DNA of 64,000 nt, taken from NCBI GenBank assembly GCA_964635845.1, contig CAZWNO010000004.1:18482-82481 (forward strand), written 5' to 3'. This DNA comes from SZUA-365 sp964635845. GTDB lineage: Bacteria > Bacteroidota > Ignavibacteria > SZUA-365. Each line of letters opens with the position of its first letter. Position 1 is the stretch's first letter. The notes beneath the pieces are model-generated. The model had not been told where the DNA came from and made no database searches. It saw nothing but the letters and a program-made list of their open reading frames with translations. Position numbers and translations under genes: made by a program. Of this stretch, positions 1 through 7,990 are shown one piece after another.

Positions 1-2
1 CC

Positions 3-767
3 TTGGCCAATCGGCGACGCACAAAGTATTTAATCTCGGGTCTTGGCATTACCGAATTGAACGACGATACGATTGTGTTTCACGACATGCGGATTTTGAA
101 TGGGAAGTGGTACGGATTTGAAATGGCGAGTACCGAAGCCAGTGGGAAGATGTTCATTTACGGACTCCCCGGATTCCTGGCAGAACTGGTGCAGGCGGGG
201 CCGCTCCAACCTATCGGGATTCGGCAGATTCCGCTCCCCACTCAAGCTCCGGTGCGTGCATTCGTCGAAGTAAACGAGCAGGAATACTTCATCGGCGTGT
301 ATTCCGACGAGACGGGGGAACATCACTGGTATCACTCCAAGGATGGAATGCTGCTCGAGTATTCGTTCTCCGCGGTCGGCGTTTACAGCCGCGATTATTG
401 TACTGCGCTGTGGGCGAGCGATGACAAGTTGTTCGCGACCAGTACGCCCTTCCTGTTCGTCCAGTCGCTCGCGGATACATCGGACAGGGTGTTCGTCAAT
501 TTTCTGGACGATCTCGGACGGTCATCGGTAGGACGCATCGAGAAGATGACGGGGCGCGCGAACAATGACATTTTTTTCGTCGGCCAAGTGTCGACGGTAA
601 TGCATTACAACGGAAAGACTTTCCACGTTTATGACGAAATAGCCGAAAGGGCATCGATGAGCCGTTTCTGGGATGTCACAATCGCAGGTGACAAGGTGTA
701 CATCGTCGGTGTCCGGGAATTTGGAGGACAATATCAAGCTGTACTTATAATCGGTACGAAACAATAG
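3..767 (+). CDS. Secreted propeller-like protein, 5' truncated
   Basis: The reading frame is open from the left edge, so the N-terminus lies outside the window; the TTG at position 3 is probably internal. The 254 visible residues are rich in short beta-strand stretches separated by turns (for example GKWYGFEMAS, DKVYIVGVREFGG), the pattern of WD/Kelch/BNR-like propellers. I see no catalytic motif and no C-terminal sorting domain. The gene is 12 bp upstream of another propeller-like lipoprotein on the same strand, so they may be co-transcribed. The family is not recognised; secretion is inferred from the neighbour and fold style only. Confidence 0.6.
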   Translation: MANRRRTKYLISGLGITELNDDTIVFHDMRILNGKWYGFEMASTEASGKMFIYGLPGFLAELVQAGPLQPIGIRQIPLPTQAPVRAFVEVNEQEYFIGVYSDETGEHHWYHSKDGMLLEYSFSAVGVYSRDYCTALWASDDKLFATSTPFLFVQSLADTSDRVFVNFLDDLGRSSVGRIEKMTGRANNDIFFVGQVSTVMHYNGKTFHVYDEIAERASMSRFWDVTIAGDKVYIVGVREFGGQYQAVLIIGTKQ

Positions 768-779
768 ACGCTTCTCAGT

Positions 780-1847
780 TTGAGCCCTAGAACGAACGTC
801 ATATTGCTTGCGGCATTGGTACTGATACTCCCGACGGCCTGCGAGGACGAGCACGGACTCGCTCCACCTGACGCTCCTTGCGCTTCGTGCGATACCTGCA
901 ACAACCTGAAACTGCCGCCCACAGGTCCTTGGTACCAGGATGGCGAAATCGTTCCCGCCGTGCAGGACACGTATCGGGGGAAAATGTCGCCGGACGGAAG
1001 GTATCTCGCGTTTCTCGGGGGCAATTCGGATTACAGGAACGACGAAAGGACCTATCCGATCAGCGGACTGGTGGTGCAGGATGTGGCTACGAAGCGCGTG
1101 CTGCACTTCTTTCTGGGATTTTACAGCTGGTTTTCCTGGCATCCCGATGCGAAGCATCTGTATTATGTAGAGAGTTCGATACTTCGCAGATTGAATGTAC
1201 AAACAGGCGAAAACGTTCGCTACGACAGCCTTGGGCATTGGGAAGGGGTGGAGGTGACTGGTTCCGGTAGGTTCATCTATTTATCAGGCTATAGAGACGG
1301 AAATGCCAGGAATGGTATCTGGCGATGCAAGGAAGACGGATCCGAAATTTTCTTCGTAACGGATGATGCAGTGTTCAAATGGAACTACGTGACGGCCGAT
1401 GATTCGCTGCTGTGCGCATTGAATCTCGGAAAAACTGCTCATCCCGAAGGCGTATACTTTCTGAACGTCTTGACCGGATCCATGCGGTTCATAGGGATTC
1501 CCTCTCTCCATGAACAATTTTACGCATCAAGTCACCGGGGATTGTTATCGAGAGATGGAAAGTTGATCCTGTTCCAACCATATGTGGAGGACAAGAAACT
1601 CAACGACGGATATGCCGATGCGGGAGTCTGGCTACTCGATCTCGAAAGCCTGCGTTTGCGGCAGGTGTTGCCGAAGCACCTCCATTACCGGTTCCGCTTT
1701 CGGAATCCACAATGGTGCACGGACCGAACCTTCATCGCCGATTGGCTGTGTGTGAAGGACTCAACGGTATCCTTGTATGAATACTCGCTGGACGGCCGTC
1801 CGCTGAGAAGATTGACGGACAGGAATCTCCGATTCTGGGAGAAATAA
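780..1847 (+). CDS. TolB/DPP-IV-like beta-propeller lipoprotein
   Basis: This 355-residue protein starts with TTG at 780; no better start exists because the signal peptide begins immediately. It has a lipoprotein signal peptide with lipobox LPTAC and lipidated Cys21. The mature part starts with a Cys-rich stretch (C-x2-C-x2-C around residues 39-45), followed by blade motifs of the TolB/WD40-like type (MSPDGRYLAFLGG, WHPDAKHLYYVE, SRDGKLILFQP). Such proteins are periplasmic or outer-membrane scaffolds, not enzymes unless fused to a peptidase domain, which is absent here. The Cys-rich N-terminus is unusual. Function unknown. Confidence 0.75.
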   Translation: MSPRTNVILLAALVLILPTACEDEHGLAPPDAPCASCDTCNNLKLPPTGPWYQDGEIVPAVQDTYRGKMSPDGRYLAFLGGNSDYRNDERTYPISGLVVQDVATKRVLHFFLGFYSWFSWHPDAKHLYYVESSILRRLNVQTGENVRYDSLGHWEGVEVTGSGRFIYLSGYRDGNARNGIWRCKEDGSEIFFVTDDAVFKWNYVTADDSLLCALNLGKTAHPEGVYFLNVLTGSMRFIGIPSLHEQFYASSHRGLLSRDGKLILFQPYVEDKKLNDGYADAGVWLLDLESLRLRQVLPKHLHYRFRFRNPQWCTDRTFIADWLCVKDSTVSLYEYSLDGRPLRRLTDRNLRFWEK

Positions 1848-2202
1848 TCCGGAAGCGGAAATCAATCTACCAAGTCTCGTGATGAGTCTGTCCGGGGGTC
1901 CCGACGAACTCTTCGCCGGCAGGGAAAATGTGATTGAGGGAATATTCATCGCGCTCGACGCCGTCAAGCCCCATGGGCTGGGGATGGCGGGGTGAACGTG
2001 CATGTTGCCGGCGCGCCATGGATCATCCGCGATTATGCTTGTTTTGAGTGTGCGGCTTTTAATAAAATCGGGTATCTTGATCGGAATGCAAACGGTACGT
2101 CGAGGCGCGTCGCCCGGCAGGCGGTGAAGCCCGAAATTCTCGGTAAACACAAGTGCAGCGTCACGCAAAAGCTCTTACACGCGCTGGAGGTATCCTGACC
2201 TC
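1848..2202. other. Intergenic stretch with no intact gene
   Basis: No convincing gene. On the plus strand about 1866-1995 reads as an open tail ending in MAG-stop, which may be the 3' remnant of a lost gene; I cannot assign it. The region leads into the broken RhuM gene, so local decay is likely. Confidence 0.4.
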
Positions 2203-2481
2203 ATGAATGACATGATTCTTTACACCACCGAAGACGGCCGAAGCCAGATCAAACTGCGGGCGGCTCGGCAGACGGTATGGCTTACCCAGCGAGAAATATC
2301 GGAGTTGTTTGATGTGAGCGTGGACAACATCGGCCTGCATCTCAAGAACATTTATGAAGATGGAGAATTGGTTCGCGAGGCAACTGCCGAGGAATCCTCG
2401 GTAATTCAAATCGAGGGCAACCGTAAGGTGCGCCGCTCCTCGATACAGACGTCGCGTCGGCTACTCAGGATGAAGGTTTGA
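2203..2481 (+). pseudogene. Truncated RhuM-family DNA-binding protein
   Basis: The 92 codons match the N-terminus of RhuM-family (virulence RhuM / Fic-associated) proteins: an opening ILYTTEDG, then TVWLTQREISELFDVS, and NIGLHLKNIYEDGEL followed by VIQIEGNRKVRR. Full-length members are about 330 residues. Here homology ends near residue 78 and the last residues (SSIQTSRRLL) look like out-of-frame readthrough before a stop. A GGAGG ribosome site lies about 12 nt before the ATG. RhuM genes are mobile accessory genes often found near restriction and toxin loci, which fits a decayed remnant. I call it a pseudogene; a short functional DNA-binding peptide cannot be excluded. Confidence 0.7.
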
Positions 2482-2485
2482 TTCC

Positions 2486-2506
2486 ATCTGTCATTTGTCA
2501 TCTGTC
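2486..2506. repeat. Heptamer tandem repeat (ATCTGTC-like, three units)
   Basis: Three direct 7-bp units (ATCTGTC, ATTTGTC, ATCTGTC) lie between the RhuM remnant and the end of yigZ. Same period as the 20-unit heptamer array at 11411-11550. Confidence 0.6.
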
Positions 2507-3159
2507 ATATTTCCGTTCTCGGTATGACGGGTGATGACGGCTTTCCTCTCGGTGAATGTATTCAGTTCCTCGTGGATCCTCGCGCGGAGGGAGCGGCGGA
2601 CGCGAATGGTGTAGCGCGTGTCGTCGAGATAGGCGCGGTCGAGCACCTCGACGCCGTGCAGTTCGAGGACGTGATGTACCTGGCTGGTGACGTCGTAGGG
2701 GAAGGTGATGAGGAAGGTTTCGGTGAGATGGCGGCGTTCGATCACGCAGCGGGAGAGCACGGCGTCGGCGGCGTCGGTGTAGGCGCGGGCGAGTCCACCC
2801 ACGCCGAGCTTCGTGCCGCCGAAGTAGCGCACGACCACGATGCCGACGTCGGTCAGTCCGAGACGGTCGATGGCGCCGAGAATGCGCCTGCCCGCGGTGC
2901 CGCTCGGCTCGCCGTCGTCGCTGTAGCGGAATTCCATACCTTCATATCCGATGCGCCAGGCGAAGCAGTGATGCGTCGCGTTGTAATGCTCCCGGCGCAG
3001 GGCATCGAGCGCGGTGGTGAACGTCCCCGCGTCGCCGCAGGGGATCGCGTAGGAAAGGAAGCGCGATCCGACTATCTTTATTTCCGTATCCTCGCGTCCG
3101 GCGACGGTCAGGAAGGAATCATCCGGGGAACTGTGGTGTTGCTGGTCTGGAGGCGGCAC
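2491..3159 (-). CDS. yigZ: YigZ/IMPACT family protein
   Basis: 222 residues, GTG start at 3159. The N-terminal UPF0029 domain carries the family signature: HHCFAWRIG, then DDGEPSGTAGRRIL (near residue 80) and VVVRYFGGTKLGVGGLARAY. A smaller C-terminal ferredoxin-like domain follows. The bacterial protein is structurally related to eukaryotic IMPACT, a regulator of translation under starvation; its precise bacterial role is unsettled. It is divergent from bshA with about 70 bp between starts. The 3' end overlaps the heptamer repeat at 2486-2506. Length and motifs are normal. Confidence 0.9.
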   Translation of the reverse strand: MPPPDQQHHSSPDDSFLTVAGREDTEIKIVGSRFLSYAIPCGDAGTFTTALDALRREHYNATHHCFAWRIGYEGMEFRYSDDGEPSGTAGRRILGAIDRLGLTDVGIVVVRYFGGTKLGVGGLARAYTDAADAVLSRCVIERRHLTETFLITFPYDVTSQVHHVLELHGVEVLDRAYLDDTRYTIRVRRSLRARIHEELNTFTERKAVITRHTENGNMTDDK

Positions 3160-3229
3160 TTTTGTTCTTGCGGCTGTCTCGTTGCGATGCTTCGACTAAG
3201 GTACTGAATCCACGGGAGGTCTTCCAACC

Positions 3230-4351
3230 ATGAAAATCGGCATTACCTGTTATCCCACCTACGGCGGCAGCGGCGTCGTCGCGACGGAACTGGGCCTCGC
3301 GCTCGCGGACCGTGGCCACGAGGTGCACTTCATCACCTATGACCGGCCGTTCCGCCTCGATCATTTCCATGACCGCGTGTACTTCCACGGCGTCGAGATC
3401 AGCGCGTACCCGCTGATCGAATTCGACCTGTACACGCTCGCGCTGACGAGCAAGCTCGTCGAGGTCGTGCGGTTCGAAAAGCTCGACATCCTCCACATGC
3501 ACTACGCGATCCCGCACGCGGTCAGCGCCTACCTCGCCCGGCAGATCCTGGGTGTCGACAACATCAAGACCGTCACCACGCTGCACGGGACGGATTCGAC
3601 GCTCGTGGGACTCGAACCATCCTTTCTCCCGCTCATGCGCTTCGCGCTGCAGCATAGCGACGGCGTCACGGCGGTGTCGCGCTTCCTCCGCGACAAGACG
3701 CTGAGCACCTATCAGCTCGACGTGGATATCGAGGCCATCCCGAACTTCATAGACACGGAAGTCTACGCGCCGCGCGAGTCCTGCCGCTACCGTGAACTCT
3801 TCGCTCCGGACGGCCAAAAGGTGATCGTCCATACGTCGAATTTCCGCCCGGTCAAGCGCGTGCAGGATGTGATCCGCACGTTCGCGAAAGTCCGCGAGCA
3901 GATTCCCGCCAGGCTTCTCCTGATCGGCGACGGTCCCGATCGAACGGATTGCGAGGTGCTGTCGCGCGAACTGCATGTGCAGGACGACGTCCGTTTCCTC
4001 GGCAAGCAGGACGCGCTCGTCGACATCCTCACCGCCTCCGATCTGTTCATGCTGCCGAGCCAGTCCGAGAGTTTCGGACTGTCCGCCCTCGAAGCCATGA
4101 GCTGTGGACTGCCCGTCATTTCCACCAGCATCGGCGGCATTCCGGAAGTGAATCTCCACGCGGAAACCGGCTATATCGCCGAGATCGGAGACGTCGACCG
4201 CATGGCCCGCTACGCCGTCGAACTGCTCTCGAACGAGGCGCGGTACGCCATGTTCTCGAAGGCCGCGCGCCGCCGCGCGGTGGAGGTCTTCGACAAGCAC
4301 ATCATCGTCCCCCGGTACGAAGCATACTACGAGCGTATCCTCGGGCGGTAA
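3230..4351 (+). CDS. bshA: N-acetyl-alpha-D-glucosaminyl L-malate synthase BshA
   Basis: This 373-residue GT4-family glycosyltransferase catalyses the first step of bacillithiol synthesis (UDP-GlcNAc plus L-malate to GlcNAc-malate) in the cytoplasm. Subfamily signs are the start ITCYPTYGGSGVVATELG, then HMHYAIPHAVSAYLA, TTLHGTD and TAVSRFLRD, and the C-terminal Rossmann domain with FRPVKR, IGDGPDR, and LPSQSESFGLSALEAMSCG followed by SIGGIPEV, which holds the GT4 E-x7-E region. The ATG follows an AT-rich leader. No bshB or bshC is seen in this window. This implies that the organism makes bacillithiol as its low-molecular-weight thiol. Confidence 0.95.
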   Translation: MKIGITCYPTYGGSGVVATELGLALADRGHEVHFITYDRPFRLDHFHDRVYFHGVEISAYPLIEFDLYTLALTSKLVEVVRFEKLDILHMHYAIPHAVSAYLARQILGVDNIKTVTTLHGTDSTLVGLEPSFLPLMRFALQHSDGVTAVSRFLRDKTLSTYQLDVDIEAIPNFIDTEVYAPRESCRYRELFAPDGQKVIVHTSNFRPVKRVQDVIRTFAKVREQIPARLLLIGDGPDRTDCEVLSRELHVQDDVRFLGKQDALVDILTASDLFMLPSQSESFGLSALEAMSCGLPVISTSIGGIPEVNLHAETGYIAEIGDVDRMARYAVELLSNEARYAMFSKAARRRAVEVFDKHIIVPRYEAYYERILGR

Positions 4352-4880
4352 GCCATCTGGAGTCAGGAACAAGGACTTTCCGCACCTTCACACTGTTGCC
4401 GAAGAAGTGATGGATCGGGTGGTGATTACTTTCGGTGACGGTCTGGTCCGGGGCCAGGGAGCGGCCGAATGACCCCAAGGTAGAGCGTGAGATTATTGCC
4501 ATGAGCCGGAGCCCGGGAAAGACGACCACAGGGATAATCCCGGCTGCGGCACATAATGGATTCCGTTTGTCGCAATTAGAACAGATGCGAATCATAAAAA
4601 GATAAAATTATTTATTTAAAGGTAAACAGCAGGGAAACGATACGCATCGCCGTATGTATGTCCATGGAATTGCACGACTTAGAGAGCAAGAATGTCCGGG
4701 TGGGCGAGAACACTTTATCAGACGAACAAGTAGGGAATTGATTTCAGGTATTGACAAAGTCTGGGCAGGCTGATTATCATTACACCAATAAGATCCGTAA
4801 CACCCCTTCTCGGAGGACAGGTCGAGTGCCCGGAGAATCCCCCGGAAACAGACTGAGCTTTTGCGGTTCACCGTACGCCT
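4352..4880. other. Gene-free stretch before the 17-bp repeat array
   Basis: No gene is supported. Composition drops to AT-rich around 4600-4800, matching the following gene. A TTGACA at 4751-4756 followed 18 bp later by TATCAT (4775-4780) is the only promoter-like match; weak support. Confidence 0.4.
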
Positions 4881-5067
4881 GAACCGTCGAGCCGCGAGAA
4901 CCGTCGAGCCGTGAGAACTGTCGAGCCGCGAGAACTGTCGAGGCATGAGAACCGTCGAGCTGCGAGAACTGTCGAGCCGCGAGAACTGTCGAGGCATAAG
5001 AACCGTCGAGCTGCGAGAACTGTCGAGCCGCGAGAACTGTCGAGCCGCGAGAACTGTCGAGCCGCGT
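4881..5067. repeat. 17-bp tandem repeat, eleven units
   Basis: Eleven consecutive 17-bp units of consensus GAACTGTCGAGCCGCGA fill exactly 187 bp. Variant units (GAGGCAT, GAGCTGC, GAGCCGC endings) recur every third unit, giving a 51-bp higher-order period in the middle of the array. There are no spacers, so this is not a CRISPR. The array ends 25 bp before the start codon of the next T9SS gene and therefore lies in its leader or promoter region. Confidence 0.95.
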
Positions 5068-5092
5068 GATCCAATGCAAAGGAAAAACAAGT

Positions 5093-7201
5093 ATGCAGCA
5101 CAAAATATCGACGAAGCGCAACCACGTAATAATTTTAACAACGCTGTTGATGCTTATTCTGGTAGTTGGTGCGCCGCGTCTAAATGCTCAATGGAATGCA
5201 GTTGAGCTTGCGTATGGCGGCAGTGTTCTGGATGCGATTCAGAGTACCGATAAAGGCATGTATATATTGACCGAAAGGGGCGGTATTTATACGCTTGATA
5301 AAGAAGGAACTACATGGATATATTTATGTAAATACGATATTACAGATCCTATTGCTCTGCATTTATTCTCGGCGAATCCGAGGGCTATATACTGTTTTAG
5401 GGAAAGCATATATATATACGATCGAAAGCTGGGTATCTGGAGCGACCTGGAAACGAATAAGGTAAGCGCACTACCGGTAAAATCTGCATCAGTACTTTCA
5501 GATAGCATCATTATTTTTACGGATGGCCAGGAGGTCTTCAAGTCAACGAACTCTGGCGCATCCTGGGAAGTTGTTTTACACCATGCGCCTCTCGGATTAG
5601 ACTGGATTTCGGCAATTACAGTGAACGCGAACAATACTGTCTACCTTACAGCGGAAGACACGACGTATATTTCGAACGATGGAGCTGCGAGTTGGAAAAA
5701 AATATATAATAATATGAAATTATACATTAACATCGCATATAGGGTAAGTCGCACGATATTCCCTGTCGGAACGACGTCAATATGCAAGATTACGGAAAAT
5801 GGAATTTTATTGTACTCCGATATAGACGAGGAGTGGGCCGGTGTATTTAATACTGCGGGTATGAATGCCAGACCTACGATCTTCGCAATAGACAGTTCGA
5901 TATTCTGTTTTCAACGAATTTCCGACGAATTCATGATTTATCGCAGCACTGATTGGGGTAGATCCTGGGATTCAACAGCTATCGCGTCCTTCGCTTTCGC
6001 TTTTCCGTACATCTTCGGTAGCAACGAGAGAAATCTGTATGTAACGGATTATAGAAATTGTGTGGTAAGCATAAATGATGGGAATGGCAGTATGGCATAT
6101 ATGATGACTGGAATATCGGAACTTTCTACAAGATTAATCGCCGCGGAGAACCGAAGAGTACACACAAGGAGCAGCACTTTGGATGTTCATAGGGGATCTT
6201 CTGATAGCGCATTTCTTTATAATATCACAGGGCCGTGGCCTGCACGGGATATATACCTCACAACAGAAGGAGACGTTATCAGATTGGAGACGTCTATCAT
6301 AGAGAAAACTACAGACGGGGGAGAAAAATGGATTGATGTGGGTGAGATTCAAAACTGGGACGCATATTTTGAAAAAACGGAAAGCGCGATTTATCTGGCA
6401 GGCAGGTATGGGGTATATTCGCTCAATACTAGAAATAAAAATATAAGAGATCTGTCGGATTCGGCGACATATCGTGTTGCCGTGAATTCACAGAAGGTTG
6501 TTACTGCAGTCACATACAGCTCGTATATTTTGATCATTCGTGAAGCGGAGGAGATATATAAAATTGATGCCAGGAATATCAATGAGTTGGTTGACGACAT
6601 TTTGATATTTGACGATAATACACTGCTTTTGGCGGCTGGTGAAGAGTTGTACAGAGGTTATGGCGAAATGGGGACTTGTGTACGATTGGAGGAAGAAACA
6701 TTTGATGCAACAGAAAAAATGTTGTTGCATGAGTCAGGAATGATTTTTTCGTTGTCAAAGCAAGGCGGAGTGCAATATTCATCAGACACCGGGCGCAGCT
6801 GGATTGCAATTGACATTTCGAGTCTGGGAGCGGAAGTGAGAGATCTGGCCATTGATGATATGTTTTTATATGTATGCACCAGGGGCGCAGGGGTACATAT
6901 GATGAATATTTCCAGCCTCATATTAGATGTTGATGAAGACGCATATGATAAGAGGACGGAAAATATATTGGTATATCCTAACCCGGCGTCGACGCAGTTG
7001 ACAATCCTCGGTATCAATGATTGCGATTCGCGGATAACCATTACTTTATCAGATATAATGGGTCGTAAATTATATGTTAGGAATACCGGTAATTGTTCAC
7101 CAGGTACAATCAACGTTGACAGCATGATCCCTGGTATATACATCATAACGATAGAGAAGAATAATTATCCCGTTGGCTCGCAGTTGGTAATAATTGAATA
7201 A
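5093..7201 (+). CDS. Secreted Asp-box propeller with T9SS sorting domain
   Basis: 702 residues from the ATG at 5093, chosen over an upstream GTG (5066) because AAAGGAAAA precedes it and the signal peptide (basic KISTKRNH, hydrophobic core, ending near LNAQ) begins there. The body holds repeated Asp-box/BNR motifs (STNSGASWE, SNDGAASWK, STDWGRSWD, TTDGGEKW, SSDTGRSW), indicating a seven-bladed or double propeller. The last 80 residues are a T9SS type-A domain: VYPNPAST, SDIMGRKLY, PGIYIITIEK. The protein should cross the outer membrane through T9SS and be surface-attached or released. The gene is far richer in A+T (ATA, TAT codons) than the housekeeping genes, suggesting transfer. Ligand unknown. 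Confidence 0.88.
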   Translation: MQHKISTKRNHVIILTTLLMLILVVGAPRLNAQWNAVELAYGGSVLDAIQSTDKGMYILTERGGIYTLDKEGTTWIYLCKYDITDPIALHLFSANPRAIYCFRESIYIYDRKLGIWSDLETNKVSALPVKSASVLSDSIIIFTDGQEVFKSTNSGASWEVVLHHAPLGLDWISAITVNANNTVYLTAEDTTYISNDGAASWKKIYNNMKLYINIAYRVSRTIFPVGTTSICKITENGILLYSDIDEEWAGVFNTAGMNARPTIFAIDSSIFCFQRISDEFMIYRSTDWGRSWDSTAIASFAFAFPYIFGSNERNLYVTDYRNCVVSINDGNGSMAYMMTGISELSTRLIAAENRRVHTRSSTLDVHRGSSDSAFLYNITGPWPARDIYLTTEGDVIRLETSIIEKTTDGGEKWIDVGEIQNWDAYFEKTESAIYLAGRYGVYSLNTRNKNIRDLSDSATYRVAVNSQKVVTAVTYSSYILIIREAEEIYKIDARNINELVDDILIFDDNTLLLAAGEELYRGYGEMGTCVRLEEETFDATEKMLLHESGMIFSLSKQGGVQYSSDTGRSWIAIDISSLGAEVRDLAIDDMFLYVCTRGAGVHMMNISSLILDVDEDAYDKRTENILVYPNPASTQLTILGINDCDSRITITLSDIMGRKLYVRNTGNCSPGTINVDSMIPGIYIITIEKNNYPVGSQLVIIE

Positions 7202-7261
7202 TCGAGCGCAATATCGTTTGTGTCACAGCCTCGAAATCAGTATTACGGATCAAATATGAGC

Positions 7262-7858
7262 ACGCCATGGCTCGAATAGAACAATTCGTTGGCAAACATC
7301 ACGCGCTGATTCTTCACGTCCGCCACGACACTGACGTAGCGATGAACCCGGCTACGCGACATCTCATCGATCGCGATCGCCGTCACATCGTCAAAATCCT
7401 CGCGCTCCCGCGTACGTCCAACGTGGTGGTCAAGTATGCACTACAGACGCGTGTCACTTTCCCGCACCTGTCGCGCGATGGCAGCGACCGGCATCTGCGG
7501 CTCCATGCTCATGACCAGGGCTTCGAAGAGCAATGTGAAACCACTGCTCGTCCGCGCCCAAGGGACATGGACATGCAAGACGCCACATCGTTCGCAAATA
7601 AATCGGGGAACGCGGGCATGGAGGTAGCAGACATGTTGGAAGAAGTCAATATGATGCCATTGTTTCTCGACCGTGTCATGCTGCGGAAGGTCCGCAGCAG
7701 CACAGATCGGACAGATGAACAGGCGGTCCACCGGGAAGTCCAGCAAAAGATCGAGACAAGACTTATCAGCAGGGAATTCACTGTGCTTGCAGAACCAGGA
7801 TGGTGTCAGTCCAAGAGCATCGGCGAAGAGCGTTTTGGTAGGAGAAAGTATGGGTTGA
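7262..7858 (-). pseudogene. ISL3-family transposase remnant (left copy)
   Basis: Reading the minus strand from about 7858 gives the N-terminal half of an ISL3-type transposase: ALGLTPSWF, then the zinc-ribbon pair CPIC and CERC around a conserved FFQHVCYLHARVPRF, then VPWARTSSGFTLLFEALVMSMEP, and on into the catalytic start AIAIDEMSR and HRYVSVVADVK. An in-frame TAG interrupts after RESDTRL (near 7440) and the rest of the DDE domain is missing past about 7286. No ATG is found at the expected start. It is clearly dead. About 395 bp (7286-7682) match the right copy at 10838-11234 in the same orientation. Confidence 0.85.
7286..7682 (-). repeat. Direct repeat, left arm (ISL3 remnant)
   Basis: This segment aligns to 10838-11234 at a constant offset of 3552 bp with only scattered differences; a run of more than 100 bp around 7441-7600 is nearly identical. 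It flanks the AT-rich propeller gene at 7991-10096. Confidence 0.85.
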
Positions 7859-7990
7859 TTCGCGCTGTGAAAGATGCCCGAAACCTGCGCAAATCAGGCC
7901 ATTCACGCTATGCTATCCACGCGAAACAGAGAGGAGCCAGCGCTGTCCTAGACAGCGCCGTAGTCAGGCAATATTATTACATAACACAAT

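Noticed and set aside
2524..3207. 227-codon plus-strand frame
   Set aside because: Antisense of yigZ, which carries the family signature on the minus strand.
3119..4372. 417-codon minus-strand frame
   Set aside because: Antisense of bshA, whose plus-strand product is clearly conserved.
4881..5067. Possible CRISPR array
   Set aside because: The 17-bp units are contiguous with no spacers, and no cas gene is nearby.
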